A stretch of 64,000 nt of DNA from Cognatundibacterium rugosum (GTDB lineage: Bacteria; Pseudomonadota; Gammaproteobacteria; Burkholderiales; Burkholderiaceae_D): NCBI RefSeq assembly GCF_014284365.1, contig NZ_JACOGG010000006.1:1-64000 (forward strand), given 5' to 3'. Each line of letters starts with the position of its first letter. Position 1 is the stretch's first letter. The translations under genes were made by a program, and so were the position numbers. Shown in pieces: positions 28,608 through 37,192 of this stretch. The notes under the pieces are model-generated. The model did no database searches. It was not told where the DNA came from and saw only the letters and a program-made list of their open reading frames with translations.

Positions 28608-29861
28608 TCATGCAGACGCAGAAAAAGCCTGATCTATCCATTCTATCCAATGCTGCACTGGCGTATCCGTTCCGGATTGCAGATGCGTGATACAGCCGAT
28701 GTTGGCTGACACCACTGCGACCGGCTGACTGGCCAGTAATTGCTTTAACTTCTGGTCGCGCAACTGGTAAGCCAGGCGCGGCTGTAACACCGAGTAGGTA
28801 CCCGCTGAACCACAACATAAATGGCTGTCGGCACACAGGCTGACATCCACGCCCACCGCACGCAGCAAGGACTCTACCTTGCCACGTATTTGCTGGCCAT
28901 GCTGCAAAGTACATGGCGGATGCCAGACTATCTTTTGTTCAACAGGGCGTTTCACCAGCGCGCGTATCTGCGGCTCACGCTCTGCCAATACCTCACTCAG
29001 GTCTTTGCACAAGGCCGTGACCCTGGCTGCTTTCTCCGCATAGGCTGGGTCATGTGCCAGCAAATGGCCATATTCCTTGACCGTCACACCGCAACCTGAA
29101 GTCGTCATCAAAATGGCATCCACACCCGCTTCGATCGCGGGCCACCAGGCATCAATATTACGGCGCATATCCTGTAGTGCAGCCTCCTGCTCATTCAGAT
29201 GATGACGTATCGCGCCACAGCAACCGGCTTTCGGTGCCACGATCAGTTCTGTGCCCAGTGCGGCCATTACACGCCGCGCCGCCAGATTGATTTCCGGCGC
29301 CATCGCAGGCTGGACACAGCCATCCAGCAACAGCATGCGACTATTTGGCCGCACAGTCACAGACAATGGCAATACAGGCTGTGCCGCTTTGCGTAACGGG
29401 ATTTTATTTTTTAGGAACTGTGGCAATACCGGGCGCAGTAATTGTCCAGCCTGCATCGCTGGCCGGAATATCCATGGACGCGGCAGAGCCGTGCTGAGGC
29501 TTTTACGCAGCAAGGTCTGCGTGACCGATCGACCGACTTGCTGCTCAACTACGGCGCGCCCTATATCCAGCAAGCGGCTGTATTTCACTCCGGATGGGCA
29601 AGTGCTTTCACAATTGCGACAGGTCAGGCAACGGTCCAGATGTTGCTGGGTTTTCTCAGTAGCGGGTTGCCCCTCAAGTACCTGCTTGATCAGATAGATG
29701 CGCCCCCTTGGTCCATCAAGCTCATCACCCAGTAACTGGTAGGTGGGACAAGTCGCAGTACAAAAACCGCAGTGCACGCATTTGCGCAGGATTTCGTCCG
29801 CTTCCTGACCGGCATGGCTGTCTTTAATAAAATCGGCGAGTTTGGTTTGCATAAGCGTCAA
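28608..29861 (-). CDS. glcF: Glycolate oxidase iron-sulfur subunit GlcF
   Basis: Electron-transfer subunit of the membrane-associated glycolate dehydrogenase complex GlcDEF. It has 417 residues. Two [4Fe-4S] motifs lie in the N-terminal third: CVHCGFCTATCPTY (near 27-40) and CLTCRNCESTCPSG (near 77-90). The C-terminal half holds the two CCG-type cysteine-rich domains (KAGCCGAIRHH and SHLCCGSAGTYS). Its ATG overlaps glcE by four bases. It is the last gene of glcD-glcE-glcF and ends at the hairpin shared with gpx. Confidence 0.96.
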   Translation of the reverse strand: MTLMQTKLADFIKDSHAGQEADEILRKCVHCGFCTATCPTYQLLGDELDGPRGRIYLIKQVLEGQPATEKTQQHLDRCLTCRNCESTCPSGVKYSRLLDIGRAVVEQQVGRSVTQTLLRKSLSTALPRPWIFRPAMQAGQLLRPVLPQFLKNKIPLRKAAQPVLPLSVTVRPNSRMLLLDGCVQPAMAPEINLAARRVMAALGTELIVAPKAGCCGAIRHHLNEQEAALQDMRRNIDAWWPAIEAGVDAILMTTSGCGVTVKEYGHLLAHDPAYAEKAARVTALCKDLSEVLAEREPQIRALVKRPVEQKIVWHPPCTLQHGQQIRGKVESLLRAVGVDVSLCADSHLCCGSAGTYSVLQPRLAYQLRDQKLKQLLASQPVAVVSANIGCITHLQSGTDTPVQHWIEWIDQAFSASA

Positions 29862-30934
29862 ATATCCTTGTACATACGGCCAGGATTGAAGATTCCTGCG
29901 GGGTCAAATGCCTGTTTCAAATGCTGGTGTACGCGCAGCAAAGGGGCAGATAAGGGCGCGAACACCTCAGCCTGACGGTCGCCCCCGCGGAAAATACTTG
30001 CATGTCCACCGGCTTCGCGTGCCAGTGTCTGTATGCGTTCAGGGCTTTCATCGCTATATAGCCAACGCTGCGCCCCCCCCCATTCGATCAGGGATTTTCC
30101 GGTCAAAGACAAAGCCGGCGTTGTCGGTGGCAAGGACAAGCGCCATAAAACATGCGCCTCATCCTGGGAAAAATAGTCCAGCGTCTGCTCACGCAAAGCC
30201 TGCCACCAGGTGCTGGCATCGGTAATCTCTTCTCCCCCCATGCTGAGGCGTGCAGCATCGACCGCAGCCTGCGCACCTGACAGGCGCACCAGCAAGCGCC
30301 CCACATACCAGCAAGTCGCTGATATGGGTAAGGGCTGTCCAGCCCAGGTATTCATTTTTCGTAACGCATCGGCTTCGGACAAGGCAAATACCAGCGTGGT
30401 TTCTGCCACTGGCTTCGGTAACACTTTGACTGAAGCATGCAGGATCAGACCCAAGGTACCCAAAGAGCCTGCCAGCATGCGTGATACATCATAGCCAGCG
30501 ACGTTTTTCATGACCTGACCACCAAATTCCGCAATCTGGCCACGGCCGTCCATGAATGCTGTACCCAACACAAAATCCTTTACAGCACCCGCATACGGAC
30601 GACGTGGGCCAGCCAGGCCCGCTGCCAGCATGCCGCCAAAGGTGGCATGCTCTGAAAAATGTGGCACTTCACAGGCCAGCATTTGCTGCTGCTCCGCCAA
30701 CACCGCTTCAATCTCACGCAAGGGAGTACCGGCGCAGGCAGTAATGACCAGCTCGGTCGGCTCATAAGACAAAATACCACGGTAAGCCCGCGTATCCAGC
30801 AATTGCCCGCTGCTGTGCCGTCCATACCAGGCTTTGCTGCCGCCGCCTTGTAGGTGTAATGGCTCAGCATGCGCAGCGGCAGTCAGTACCTGTTCGCGGA
30901 AATCATTTAGGACGGGATTAGTCATTGCACTCAT
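29858..30934 (-). CDS. glcE: Glycolate oxidase FAD-binding subunit GlcE
   Basis: Second flavoprotein subunit of glycolate oxidase, 358 residues. It has the PCMH-type FAD fold with LHLQGGGSKAWYGRH near the N-terminus, the TFGGMLAAGLAGPRRPYAG region, and DFVLGTAFMDGRGQIAEFGG then KNVAGYDVSRMLAGSLGTLG. The short C-terminal domain ends FNPGRMYKDI, as in GlcE proteins. It follows glcD by 18 bases and overlaps glcF. Confidence 0.95.
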   Translation of the reverse strand: MSAMTNPVLNDFREQVLTAAAHAEPLHLQGGGSKAWYGRHSSGQLLDTRAYRGILSYEPTELVITACAGTPLREIEAVLAEQQQMLACEVPHFSEHATFGGMLAAGLAGPRRPYAGAVKDFVLGTAFMDGRGQIAEFGGQVMKNVAGYDVSRMLAGSLGTLGLILHASVKVLPKPVAETTLVFALSEADALRKMNTWAGQPLPISATCWYVGRLLVRLSGAQAAVDAARLSMGGEEITDASTWWQALREQTLDYFSQDEAHVLWRLSLPPTTPALSLTGKSLIEWGGAQRWLYSDESPERIQTLAREAGGHASIFRGGDRQAEVFAPLSAPLLRVHQHLKQAFDPAGIFNPGRMYKDI

Positions 30935-30952
30935 GCGTATACTGGCCTTTCA

Positions 30953-32440
30953 TTAAAAACGCGGCAAATCCGGAAATTTCAGTTGCCCATTCCTGACGTG
31001 CATACGTCCGTATTCGGCGCAACGGTGCAGGGTAGGAATCGCCTTATCCGGATTGAGTAAGCCAGCCGTATCGAATGCCTTTTTGACGGCAAAGAAAGCG
31101 TTTAACTCGGTTTGTGTAAACTGTACGCACATAGAGTTAATTTTCTCTATTCCCACACCGTGTTCACCGGTGATGGTGCCGCCTACAGCAACGCACAATT
31201 CCAGGATTTCCGCACCAAAAGCCTCGGCACGTAAAAACTCGCCTTCCTGATTCGCATCAAACATGATCAGCGGATGCAGGTTGCCATCACCGGCATGAAA
31301 CACATTGGCACAGCGCAGCCCATATTTCTGCTCCATCACAGCGATCCCGGTCAACACTTCAGCCAGCCGTTTGCGTGGAATCGTGCCATCCATACAGTAA
31401 TAATCAGGCGATATTCTGCCTGCTGCAGGAAAGGCATTTTTACGGCCAGACCAGAAACGCAAACGCTCAGCCTCGCTCTGTGATACCGCAATCGCGCTGG
31501 CACCGGCTTGCTGCAATACCGCAGTCATGCGTGCGATTTCCTCTTCCACTTCAGCCGCTGTACCATCCGACTCACACAGCAGTATGGCCTCGGCATCCGT
31601 GTCGTAACCCGCATGAACAAAGGGCTCCACCATGCGCGAGGAAGTCTTGTCCATCATTTCCAATCCGGCCGGAATAATGCCGGCCGCAATCACTTCCGCC
31701 ACCGCATTGCCGCCCGTGACCACATCGTTAAATGAGGCCATGATGACTTTTGCCACTTGTGGTTTCGGCACCAGTTTCACCGTCACTTCGGTCACAATAC
31801 CCAGCATCCCCTCGGAACCGACGAAGACCGATAACAGCTCCAGACCCGGCGCATCCAGCGCATCGCTGCCGAGCTCGACGACCTCACCATCCATCAGCAC
31901 GACACGAACCCGTAGCACATTGTGTACCGTCAATCCGTATTTCAGGCAATGCACACCACCCGAGTTTTCCGCCACGTTGCCACCGATGGTGCAGGCGATC
32001 TGAGACGAAGGATCAGGTGCATAATACAAGCCATGCCCGGCAACGGCTTCAGAAATGGCCAGATTACGCACACCGGGCTGTACCCGTGCAGTCCGCGCCA
32101 GCGCATCGATCCGCACGATACGGTTTAACTTAGCGGTAGATAATACCAAGCCATCAGCGATAGGCGTGGCTCCGCCCGATAAGCCTGTCCCTGCGCCGCG
32201 TGGCACGATCGGGATTTGCAGACGGGAGCAAATACGCAGCACTGCCTGTACCTGTGCCTCGTCTTCAGGCAGACAAACCACCATTGGCAATTGGCGGTAG
32301 GCGGTCAGGCCATCGCATTCATACGGACGCGTATCTTCTTCATGGTACAGAATGGAATGCTTAGGTAAGACCTGGTGTAAGGCCTGCACCAGCTCGCGCT
32401 GACGCTGCCGGATGATAGGCCCCTGCTCTGTCTGCTGCAT
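30953..32440 (-). CDS. glcD: Glycolate oxidase FAD-linked subunit GlcD
   Basis: Catalytic subunit oxidising glycolate (and often D-lactate) to glyoxylate. The start ATG 32440 (495 residues, near the E. coli 499) follows AGAGGTG; an upstream ATG would add 13 residues without a ribosome site. The FAD-binding PCMH domain has PRGAGTGLSGGATP (about 82-95), DPSSQIACTIGGNVAENSGG and SEGMLGIVTEVTVKLVPKP. The C-terminal FAD-oxidase domain has NVFHAGDGNLHPLI and TGEHGVGIEK. No GlcC-type regulator or permease lies beside it. Confidence 0.96.
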   Translation of the reverse strand: MQQTEQGPIIRQRQRELVQALHQVLPKHSILYHEEDTRPYECDGLTAYRQLPMVVCLPEDEAQVQAVLRICSRLQIPIVPRGAGTGLSGGATPIADGLVLSTAKLNRIVRIDALARTARVQPGVRNLAISEAVAGHGLYYAPDPSSQIACTIGGNVAENSGGVHCLKYGLTVHNVLRVRVVLMDGEVVELGSDALDAPGLELLSVFVGSEGMLGIVTEVTVKLVPKPQVAKVIMASFNDVVTGGNAVAEVIAAGIIPAGLEMMDKTSSRMVEPFVHAGYDTDAEAILLCESDGTAAEVEEEIARMTAVLQQAGASAIAVSQSEAERLRFWSGRKNAFPAAGRISPDYYCMDGTIPRKRLAEVLTGIAVMEQKYGLRCANVFHAGDGNLHPLIMFDANQEGEFLRAEAFGAEILELCVAVGGTITGEHGVGIEKINSMCVQFTQTELNAFFAVKKAFDTAGLLNPDKAIPTLHRCAEYGRMHVRNGQLKFPDLPRF

Positions 32441-32587
32441 ATTCACCTCTTTGTTATTGCCGCATTCAACATTAGTCATGCTCAGGCACAGGCTGCAAGC
32501 CCACCCGCGTGCAGACGCAAGCGTTACAGCGCTCTGAGTTAGATGGATCTCAGTGTAATCAGCTTTATGGGCTTTGGGATGAATAGT

Positions 32588-32646
32588 TTCAGCGGCTGCC
32601 GCTGAATTGTTTTCAAGGCATAAAAAAAGGACGCCGCAGCGTCCTT
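32588..32646 (-). terminator. erpA: erpA intrinsic terminator, with a second inverted repeat downstream
   Basis: Stem AAGGACGC (32627-32634) and GCGTCCTT (32639-32646), with the minus-strand T tract TTTTTTTA just beyond; it ends erpA transcription. Further on, the perfect 9-base repeat TTCAGCGGC/GCCGCTGAA (32588-32606) may be a backup hairpin or a site near the glcD promoter. Confidence 0.8.
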
Positions 32647-32680
32647 AGTTTTTTGCATCCAGTTTTTGCATTCAGCGTGC

Positions 32681-33031
32681 TTACACGGAGAATGAAGATC
32701 CGCAACCACAAGTGGTGGATGCATTCGGATTTTTAATCACAAACTGTGCACCTTCGAGATCGTCTTTATAGTCGATTTCGGCACCGACCAGATACTGGTA
32801 GCTCATAGAATCGATGAGCAACTGCACACCGTTTTTTGTCATGGTGGTGTCGTCTTCGTTGGTGATTTCATCGAAAGTGAAGCCATACTGGAAGCCGGAA
32901 CAACCACCGCCTTGTACGAATACACGCAGTTTCAGGTCAGGATTGCCTTCTTCTTCGATCAGTTGCGCTACTTTGGCAGCAGCGCTGTCGGTAAAAATAA
33001 TTGGTGCTGGCATTTCTGCAACGGCGTTCAT
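32681..33031 (-). CDS. erpA: Iron-sulfur cluster insertion protein ErpA
   Basis: A-type carrier that delivers [4Fe-4S] clusters to target enzymes, including those of isoprenoid synthesis. It has 116 residues. The three cluster ligands are present: Cys44 in [11 protein letters not shown], and Cys108 and Cys110 in [11 protein letters not shown]. It is a single gene with a good SD (AAGGAGC) before the ATG and its own terminator. Its neighbours (bactofilin, argC) suggest no link. IscA is the nearest alternative, but the N-terminal [15 protein letters not shown] favours ErpA. Confidence 0.95.
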   Translation of the reverse strand: MNAVAEMPAPIIFTDSAAAKVAQLIEEEGNPDLKLRVFVQGGGCSGFQYGFTFDEITNEDDTTMTKNGVQLLIDSMSYQYLVGAEIDYKDDLEGAQFVIKNPNASTTCGCGSSFSV

Positions 33032-33081
33032 TTCTTGCTCCTTGTATCTAAGATTATGCCATTATAGACCTGAGTGCAGAT

Positions 33082-33471
33082 CTATGCAGCGGATGCCGCC
33101 AGCTTAAGTACCGGCTCCTGTATCACGTCATGCGTGAGCTTACCGGACACCAGCGCGCCGCTCATCATTTCCAGTGTCTTGTAATGTACATCACCGGAAA
33201 TACGGGCCTTAGGTTGCAACTCCAGCAAATCACTGGAAAACACCGGCCCGTTAATAACACCATTCACGACCACATGCGAGGCACGCACTTCACCCTCAAT
33301 CACCGCCTGTTCAGAAATGATCAGCATGCTGGCTGCATCCGGCTCAGCGATTACATTGCCGCTGATATGTCCATCGATACGAAGACCACCTTTGAAATGC
33401 AGATCCCCGGCAATACGTGTGGTCGAGCCTATCAGGCTGTCTATGGTATTTTTTGCTTTGCGATTAAACAT
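33082..33471 (-). CDS. Bactofilin (polymer-forming cytoskeletal protein)
   Basis: Beta-helical cytoskeletal protein that forms membrane-associated filaments. ATG 33471 (129 residues) is chosen because GAGG lies eight bases upstream and the family opening FNRKAKNTIDSLIG follows; a longer frame adds 16 non-family residues. The right-handed beta-helix core runs from about 20 to 115, with regularly spaced hydrophobic and Gly residues (FKGGLRIDGHISGNV, VIEGEVRASHVVVNG). It lies next to DUF6776 and argC. Possible roles are cell shape or pole organisation, here inference. Confidence 0.92.
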   Translation of the reverse strand: MFNRKAKNTIDSLIGSTTRIAGDLHFKGGLRIDGHISGNVIAEPDAASMLIISEQAVIEGEVRASHVVVNGVINGPVFSSDLLELQPKARISGDVHYKTLEMMSGALVSGKLTHDVIQEPVLKLAASAA

Positions 33472-33540
33472 GTGCATTCCCTCTTCAGGATATCTAAGCA
33501 GCGCCTGCGCACTGAACAAGCGGTCAGACCAGTTGCTGAT

Positions 33541-34272
33541 TCAAGTGCTTAAATTGATCGTCTGTTGAGCACGCTGCTGTCCGTGCTCCAGCACTCTCAC
33601 CTGAACCGATTTGACCGTTACATCTTCAGGCAACGGTATGACACCTTCCATACGCTGATAGTGCTTAAACGATAATTTAAGCTTAGCAGCATCGCCGGAT
33701 TTAGGATCAGGGAACAGCATCGTAACAGGTTTACCGGCCTGTACCAAATTCAGGGTCAATTGCATTTCACCGGAAAATTCGCTGCTTTTTTTCACGCCCT
33801 GCACCAACAAGGCGCGATAACGCAATTGGCCCGGCGCCACCAACTCGGCCTTCAGGTTTTGTACAGCCACGCCATCCGGCCCGGTACCTGCCTGCATAAA
33901 GCTTTCAAAAAAAGCCAGATCATCTTTCAGCTTTTGATTATCGGCCGTCAGCGTCTTGACCTGATCCATCAGCTCTTTTTGCATAGAGCGATCAATATTG
34001 AGCTTACTGTCGATGGTATTGGTTTGCTGGCGCAACTGATCGCGTTCATTGCTGAGCTCGGTAATCTGCTCCTGCAACTGCAAAACGCTGATGCCACCCG
34101 GCCCCACTGCACTGACGCTGCGCTTACCCATGACAAAAGCGACATAGAGCAAGGCCAGCACAAGCACGGTCACCAATGCGAGCAAAGCAATCCTGGCATG
34201 CCAGGATTGCTCCTGGCGTACCGTCAGTTTTGCTGATAGCAGCGGATGATGACGCAACGGACGCTTGGCCAT
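33541..34272 (-). CDS. DUF6776 family protein: membrane anchor plus coiled coil
   Basis: 243 residues. A cytoplasmic basic N-terminus is followed by one membrane helix (about 28-48, ALLALVTVLVLALLYVAFV), then a coiled coil (about 60-125, LQLQEQITELSNERDQLRQ onwards) and a compact beta-rich periplasmic domain. The layout fits DUF6776, found beside bactofilin and argC in Burkholderiales. The coiled coil suggests oligomerisation and the location next to bactofilin suggests a cell-envelope scaffold role, but neither is shown. It starts two bases after the argC stop codon. Confidence 0.82.
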   Translation of the reverse strand: MAKRPLRHHPLLSAKLTVRQEQSWHARIALLALVTVLVLALLYVAFVMGKRSVSAVGPGGISVLQLQEQITELSNERDQLRQQTNTIDSKLNIDRSMQKELMDQVKTLTADNQKLKDDLAFFESFMQAGTGPDGVAVQNLKAELVAPGQLRYRALLVQGVKKSSEFSGEMQLTLNLVQAGKPVTMLFPDPKSGDAAKLKLSFKHYQRMEGVIPLPEDVTVKSVQVRVLEHGQQRAQQTINLST

Positions 34273-34274
34273 GC

Positions 34275-35312
34275 TTATGGCATGACCGGAACGTGTTGCA
34301 AACCTGTGTTTTCAGCCAGGCCAAACATCAGATTCATACACTGTACGGCCTGACCGGAGGCACCTTTAACCAAATTATCCTGTACCACCAAGATCACCAG
34401 GGTTTTGCCATTGCCAGGGCGATGCAAAGCCAGACGCAACATATTCGACGCACGTGTGGAGCGAGTTTCAGGATGTGAGCCAAATGGCATTACATCGACA
34501 AATTCTTCATCTTTATAGGCGTCTTCAAACAAGGCCTGCAAGGCTTCATTGCTGATATCCGTCTTCAGTTTTGCATACAAAGTTGAGTGCATGCCACGTA
34601 TCATGGGTACAAGATGCGGCGTGAATAAGAGCTCGACCGGTTCCGCGGTCAGACGCTGCAACTGCTCAGTCGTTTCCGGCGTGTGACGATGTCCTGATAC
34701 GCCGTAGGCTTTGAAGGTATCGCTGGCTTCTGAGAACAGGATGCCGATTTCCGCCTTGCGACCGGCGCCCGACACACCGGACTTGCAATCGGCAATCAGG
34801 CTGCCCGCATCAATCACTCCGGCTTTGAGCAAAGGCGCAAAGCCCAGCTGCATCGTGGTTGGATAACAACCAGGATTGCCGATCACACGCGCAGTTTTGA
34901 TCGCGTCACGATTCAGCTCTGGCAAACCGTACACGGCTTCTTTCAATACATCCTGGCAGGTATGCGGAATGCCATACCATTTCTCAAACTGCGCCACATC
35001 CTGTAAACGGAAATCCGCCGCCAGATCGATGACCTTGACTCCGGCAGCCAGCAATTCAGGCGCCTGCGCCATGGCCACACCGTGTGGTGTAGCAAAGAAA
35101 ACCACGTCACAGTCGGTCAGTTTGGCTTTATCCGGGGAAGAAAATGCGATGCCCACTTTGCCACGCAGCGATGGATACATATCGGCGACCGGCAAGCCAT
35201 CCTCTTTGCGCGATGTGATCGCGGTCAGCTCGACTTCGGGATGGGTGGACAAAATACGTAATAACTCGACACCCGTATATCCAGTGCCGCCGACAATACC
35301 AACTTTAATCAT
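34275..35312 (-). CDS. argC: N-acetyl-gamma-glutamyl-phosphate reductase
   Basis: Third step of arginine synthesis, NADPH-dependent. ATG 35312 (345 residues) follows AAGGAAC and begins [19 protein letters not shown], the nucleotide-binding start; the longer frame is not supported. The catalytic Cys is in [18 protein letters not shown] (about residue 150). The SGVSGAGRK and HRHTPE stretches bear the active-site His. It is followed two bases later by DUF6776. It is 94 bases from the rpsI terminator. Confidence 0.96.
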   Translation of the reverse strand: MIKVGIVGGTGYTGVELLRILSTHPEVELTAITSRKEDGLPVADMYPSLRGKVGIAFSSPDKAKLTDCDVVFFATPHGVAMAQAPELLAAGVKVIDLAADFRLQDVAQFEKWYGIPHTCQDVLKEAVYGLPELNRDAIKTARVIGNPGCYPTTMQLGFAPLLKAGVIDAGSLIADCKSGVSGAGRKAEIGILFSEASDTFKAYGVSGHRHTPETTEQLQRLTAEPVELLFTPHLVPMIRGMHSTLYAKLKTDISNEALQALFEDAYKDEEFVDVMPFGSHPETRSTRASNMLRLALHRPGNGKTLVILVVQDNLVKGASGQAVQCMNLMFGLAENTGLQHVPVMP

Positions 35313-35399
35313 GGACGTTCCTTGCAAGAAATTTTCCGTTATTTTAACAGCAGATCCGACGTGGGCAACGTTGATATTGCTGTGCGAGACTGAACTCTG

Positions 35400-35434
35400 T
35401 AAAAGCAAAAAGCCGCCCAAACAGGCGGCTTTTT
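35400..35434 (-). terminator. rplM-rpsI intrinsic terminator
   Basis: Stem AAAAAGCCGCC (35407-35417) and GGCGGCTTTTT (35424-35434) with a 6-base loop. On the minus strand the T run follows the GC core. It lies 19 bases beyond the rpsI stop codon. Confidence 0.88.
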
Positions 35435-35452
35435 GTTTCCAGCGATAAAAAA

Positions 35453-35845
35453 TTAACGCTTGGAGAATTGTTTTGCGCGACGTGCTTTGCGCAGACCAAC
35501 TTTTTTACGTTCAACTTCACGAGCGTCACGAGTAACGAAGCCAGCTTTGGACAATTCAGATTTCAAAGTTGCATCGTAGTCGATCAGCGCACGAGTGATA
35601 CCGTGACGAACTGCACCGGATTGGCCGGATTCGCCGCCGCCGTGAACGTTAACCATAATGTCGAAAGTTTCGAGATTATTAGTCAGTTCCAGTGGTTGAC
35701 GGATAACCATCAGGCCAGTTTCACGAGAGAAGTATTCGCTCGCTGGTTTGCCGTTGACAACGATCTTGCCGCTGCCAGATTTCAGGAATACACGAGCAAC
35801 TGCGCTCTTGCGACGGCCAGTACCGTAGTTGTAATTACCGATCAT
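35453..35845 (-). CDS. rpsI: 30S ribosomal protein S9
   Basis: Small-subunit protein whose C-terminal tail touches the P-site tRNA anticodon stem. It has 130 residues, the normal length. It starts [21 protein letters not shown], includes [14 protein letters not shown] and [19 protein letters not shown], and ends [18 protein letters not shown] with the universal C-terminal SKR. It lies nine bases after rplM in the standard two-gene operon. Confidence 0.98.
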   Translation of the reverse strand: MIGNYNYGTGRRKSAVARVFLKSGSGKIVVNGKPASEYFSRETGLMVIRQPLELTNNLETFDIMVNVHGGGESGQSGAVRHGITRALIDYDATLKSELSKAGFVTRDAREVERKKVGLRKARRAKQFSKR

Positions 35846-35854
35846 GGCTAATCC

Positions 35855-36283
35855 TTAGATGTCGAGTACTTGTGGTTGCTGAGCAGCGTGCGGATGTGTT
35901 GCATCTGCATATACTTTCAGCTTCTTGATCATTGCATAGCCGAGTGGGCCTTTAGGCAACATGCCTTTAACAGCTTTCTCGAGTGCACGACCTGGAAAAC
36001 GCTGTTGCATTTTCGTGAAGTTTGTTTCATAGATACCGCCTGGGTAACCAGTGTGACGGTAGTATGTTTTGTTCAGAGCTTTAGTACCAGTCACGCGCAG
36101 TTTAGCTGCGTTAACAACAACGATAAAATCGCCTGTGTCTACGTGTGGTGTAAATTCTGGTTTATGTTTGCCGCGCAAACGGAGTGCCACTTCGCTGGCA
36201 ACACGTCCGAGTACTTTATCTGTCGCGTCAATCACGAACCAGTCGCGCTGAACCTCATGGCCCTTAGCGGAAAAGGTTTTCAT
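35855..36283 (-). CDS. rplM: 50S ribosomal protein L13
   Basis: Early-assembling large-subunit protein. ATG 36283 (142 residues, as in E. coli) follows AGGA with six-base spacing; the longer frame adds 30 non-family residues. It begins [20 protein letters not shown]. Family stretches include [25 protein letters not shown] and [25 protein letters not shown]. In E. coli L13 represses its own operon; the 100-base leader here may serve the same purpose. It is followed by rpsI. Confidence 0.98.
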   Translation of the reverse strand: MKTFSAKGHEVQRDWFVIDATDKVLGRVASEVALRLRGKHKPEFTPHVDTGDFIVVVNAAKLRVTGTKALNKTYYRHTGYPGGIYETNFTKMQQRFPGRALEKAVKGMLPKGPLGYAMIKKLKVYADATHPHAAQQPQVLDI

Positions 36284-36387
36284 GTTGAATCCTAAATAGT
36301 TAAATGCGCCCTGTTGCGGTGGTTCTGCCTTTGTTCCGGCAGACTCTCCCTTGTTCATTTCTCGCGTGGGCAAATCGAGAATCGAAA

Positions 36388-36417
36388 ATTATAAAGCCTT
36401 TCAAAGACTTAAGGCAA
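36388..36417 (-). promoter_or_regulatory. Predicted rplM-rpsI promoter
   Basis: The minus strand reads TTGCCT (36417-36412), 18 bases, then TATAAT (36393-36388), about 105 bases upstream of the rplM start. The -10 is perfect. This leaves an mRNA leader of roughly 95-100 bases. Confidence 0.55.
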
Positions 36418-36466
36418 GAAATGTTTAAAATTTAGGCAGATATTTTTGCCTACACCATGCTGAAAG

Positions 36467-36568
36467 GCAAAAAAATACCCGAAGACCAGGCTTCGGGTGG
36501 AATCCACCAAAGGAGTAGGTGGAGGAGACAAAGCGTGGTTAGCTGCTCAAAATGAATAACTAACCGAT
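36467..36568 (-). ncRNA. Candidate small RNA between rplM and the OsmC gene
   Basis: About 100 bases bounded by a promoter (separate entry) and an intrinsic terminator: stem CCCGAAG/CTTCGGG (36478-36497) followed on the minus strand by TATTTTTTTG. The transcript would form a 5' hairpin from GGTTAG/CTAACC (36542-36537 and 36565-36560). A middle hairpin, TCCACC/GGTGGA (36523-36518 and 36508-36503), exposes UACUCCUUU, complementary to an AAAGGAG ribosome site. The central GGTGGA can instead pair with a second TCCACC at 36501-36496, so two folds compete. No ATG or long frame lies in it. I recognise no named family. Confidence 0.62.
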
Positions 36569-36574
36569 GAGTCA

Positions 36575-36603
36575 ATAATAGGCGAAGAAATTGTGCAGTG
36601 CAA
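36575..36603 (-). promoter_or_regulatory. Promoter of the candidate small RNA
   Basis: The minus strand reads TTGCAC (36603-36598), exactly 17 bases, then TATTAT (36580-36575). This is a good sigma70-type pair, with a predicted start near 36568. No protein frame follows on this strand before the terminator. Confidence 0.6.
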
Positions 36604-36736
36604 GAAAAATTCTGGGATTTATGCGAAGATTCCCTCTAAATACAAGGGGTGCAGCCGGACTCACGACCCTGGATTGTAAGCCCTGCCCGCTCTGGGCTAC
36701 ACTTTGATGCAAGTCACTCAACAAGAAGGAAAGAAT

Positions 36737-37192
36737 ATGGAAGCAACAGTACGCTGGACAGGAACATCCGGTATGTCTTTTTTAGCAGAAACAGGCTCGG
36801 GTCATGCTGTATTGATGGACGGTGCACCAGAGGGAGGCGGCCGCAATCTGGCGCCGCGCCCTATGGAGATGCTGTTACTGGGAACGGGTGGATGCACCGC
36901 TTATGATGTAGTGTTGATTTTAAGGAAGAGTAAGCAAGACGTGCGTGGTTGCGACCTTAAATTGAGTGCTGAACGCGCAGACACCGAACCGAAGGTGTTT
37001 ACGAAAATTAATTTTCACTTCGTGGTGCGTGGCCGCAATCTGAAGCCTGCGACTGTAGAGCGTGCAATCAAACTATCGCATGAAAAATATTGCTCGGCAT
37101 CCATCATGCTGGAAAAAACGGCCAGCATGACGCACAGCTTCGAAATTATTGAAGACAGCGAATTGCCTTCAGAGCACGAAGTTCAGTCCTGA
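36737..37192 (+). CDS. OsmC/YhfA-family protein
   Basis: Predicted thiol-based organic hydroperoxide reductase fold, 151 residues from ATG 36737, which follows AAGGA at six bases. The two family cysteines are Cys53 in GTGGCTAYDVV and Cys119 in SHEKYCSASIMLEK, so the reactive pair is intact. The central helix with PMEMLLLGTGGC and the C-terminal SFEII strand match the YhfA-like branch, whose substrate is not settled. It is divergent from the small-RNA candidate, and its end overlaps the opposing BPSS1780 gene by ten bases. Confidence 0.9.
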   Translation: MEATVRWTGTSGMSFLAETGSGHAVLMDGAPEGGGRNLAPRPMEMLLLGTGGCTAYDVVLILRKSKQDVRGCDLKLSAERADTEPKVFTKINFHFVVRGRNLKPATVERAIKLSHEKYCSASIMLEKTASMTHSFEIIEDSELPSEHEVQS

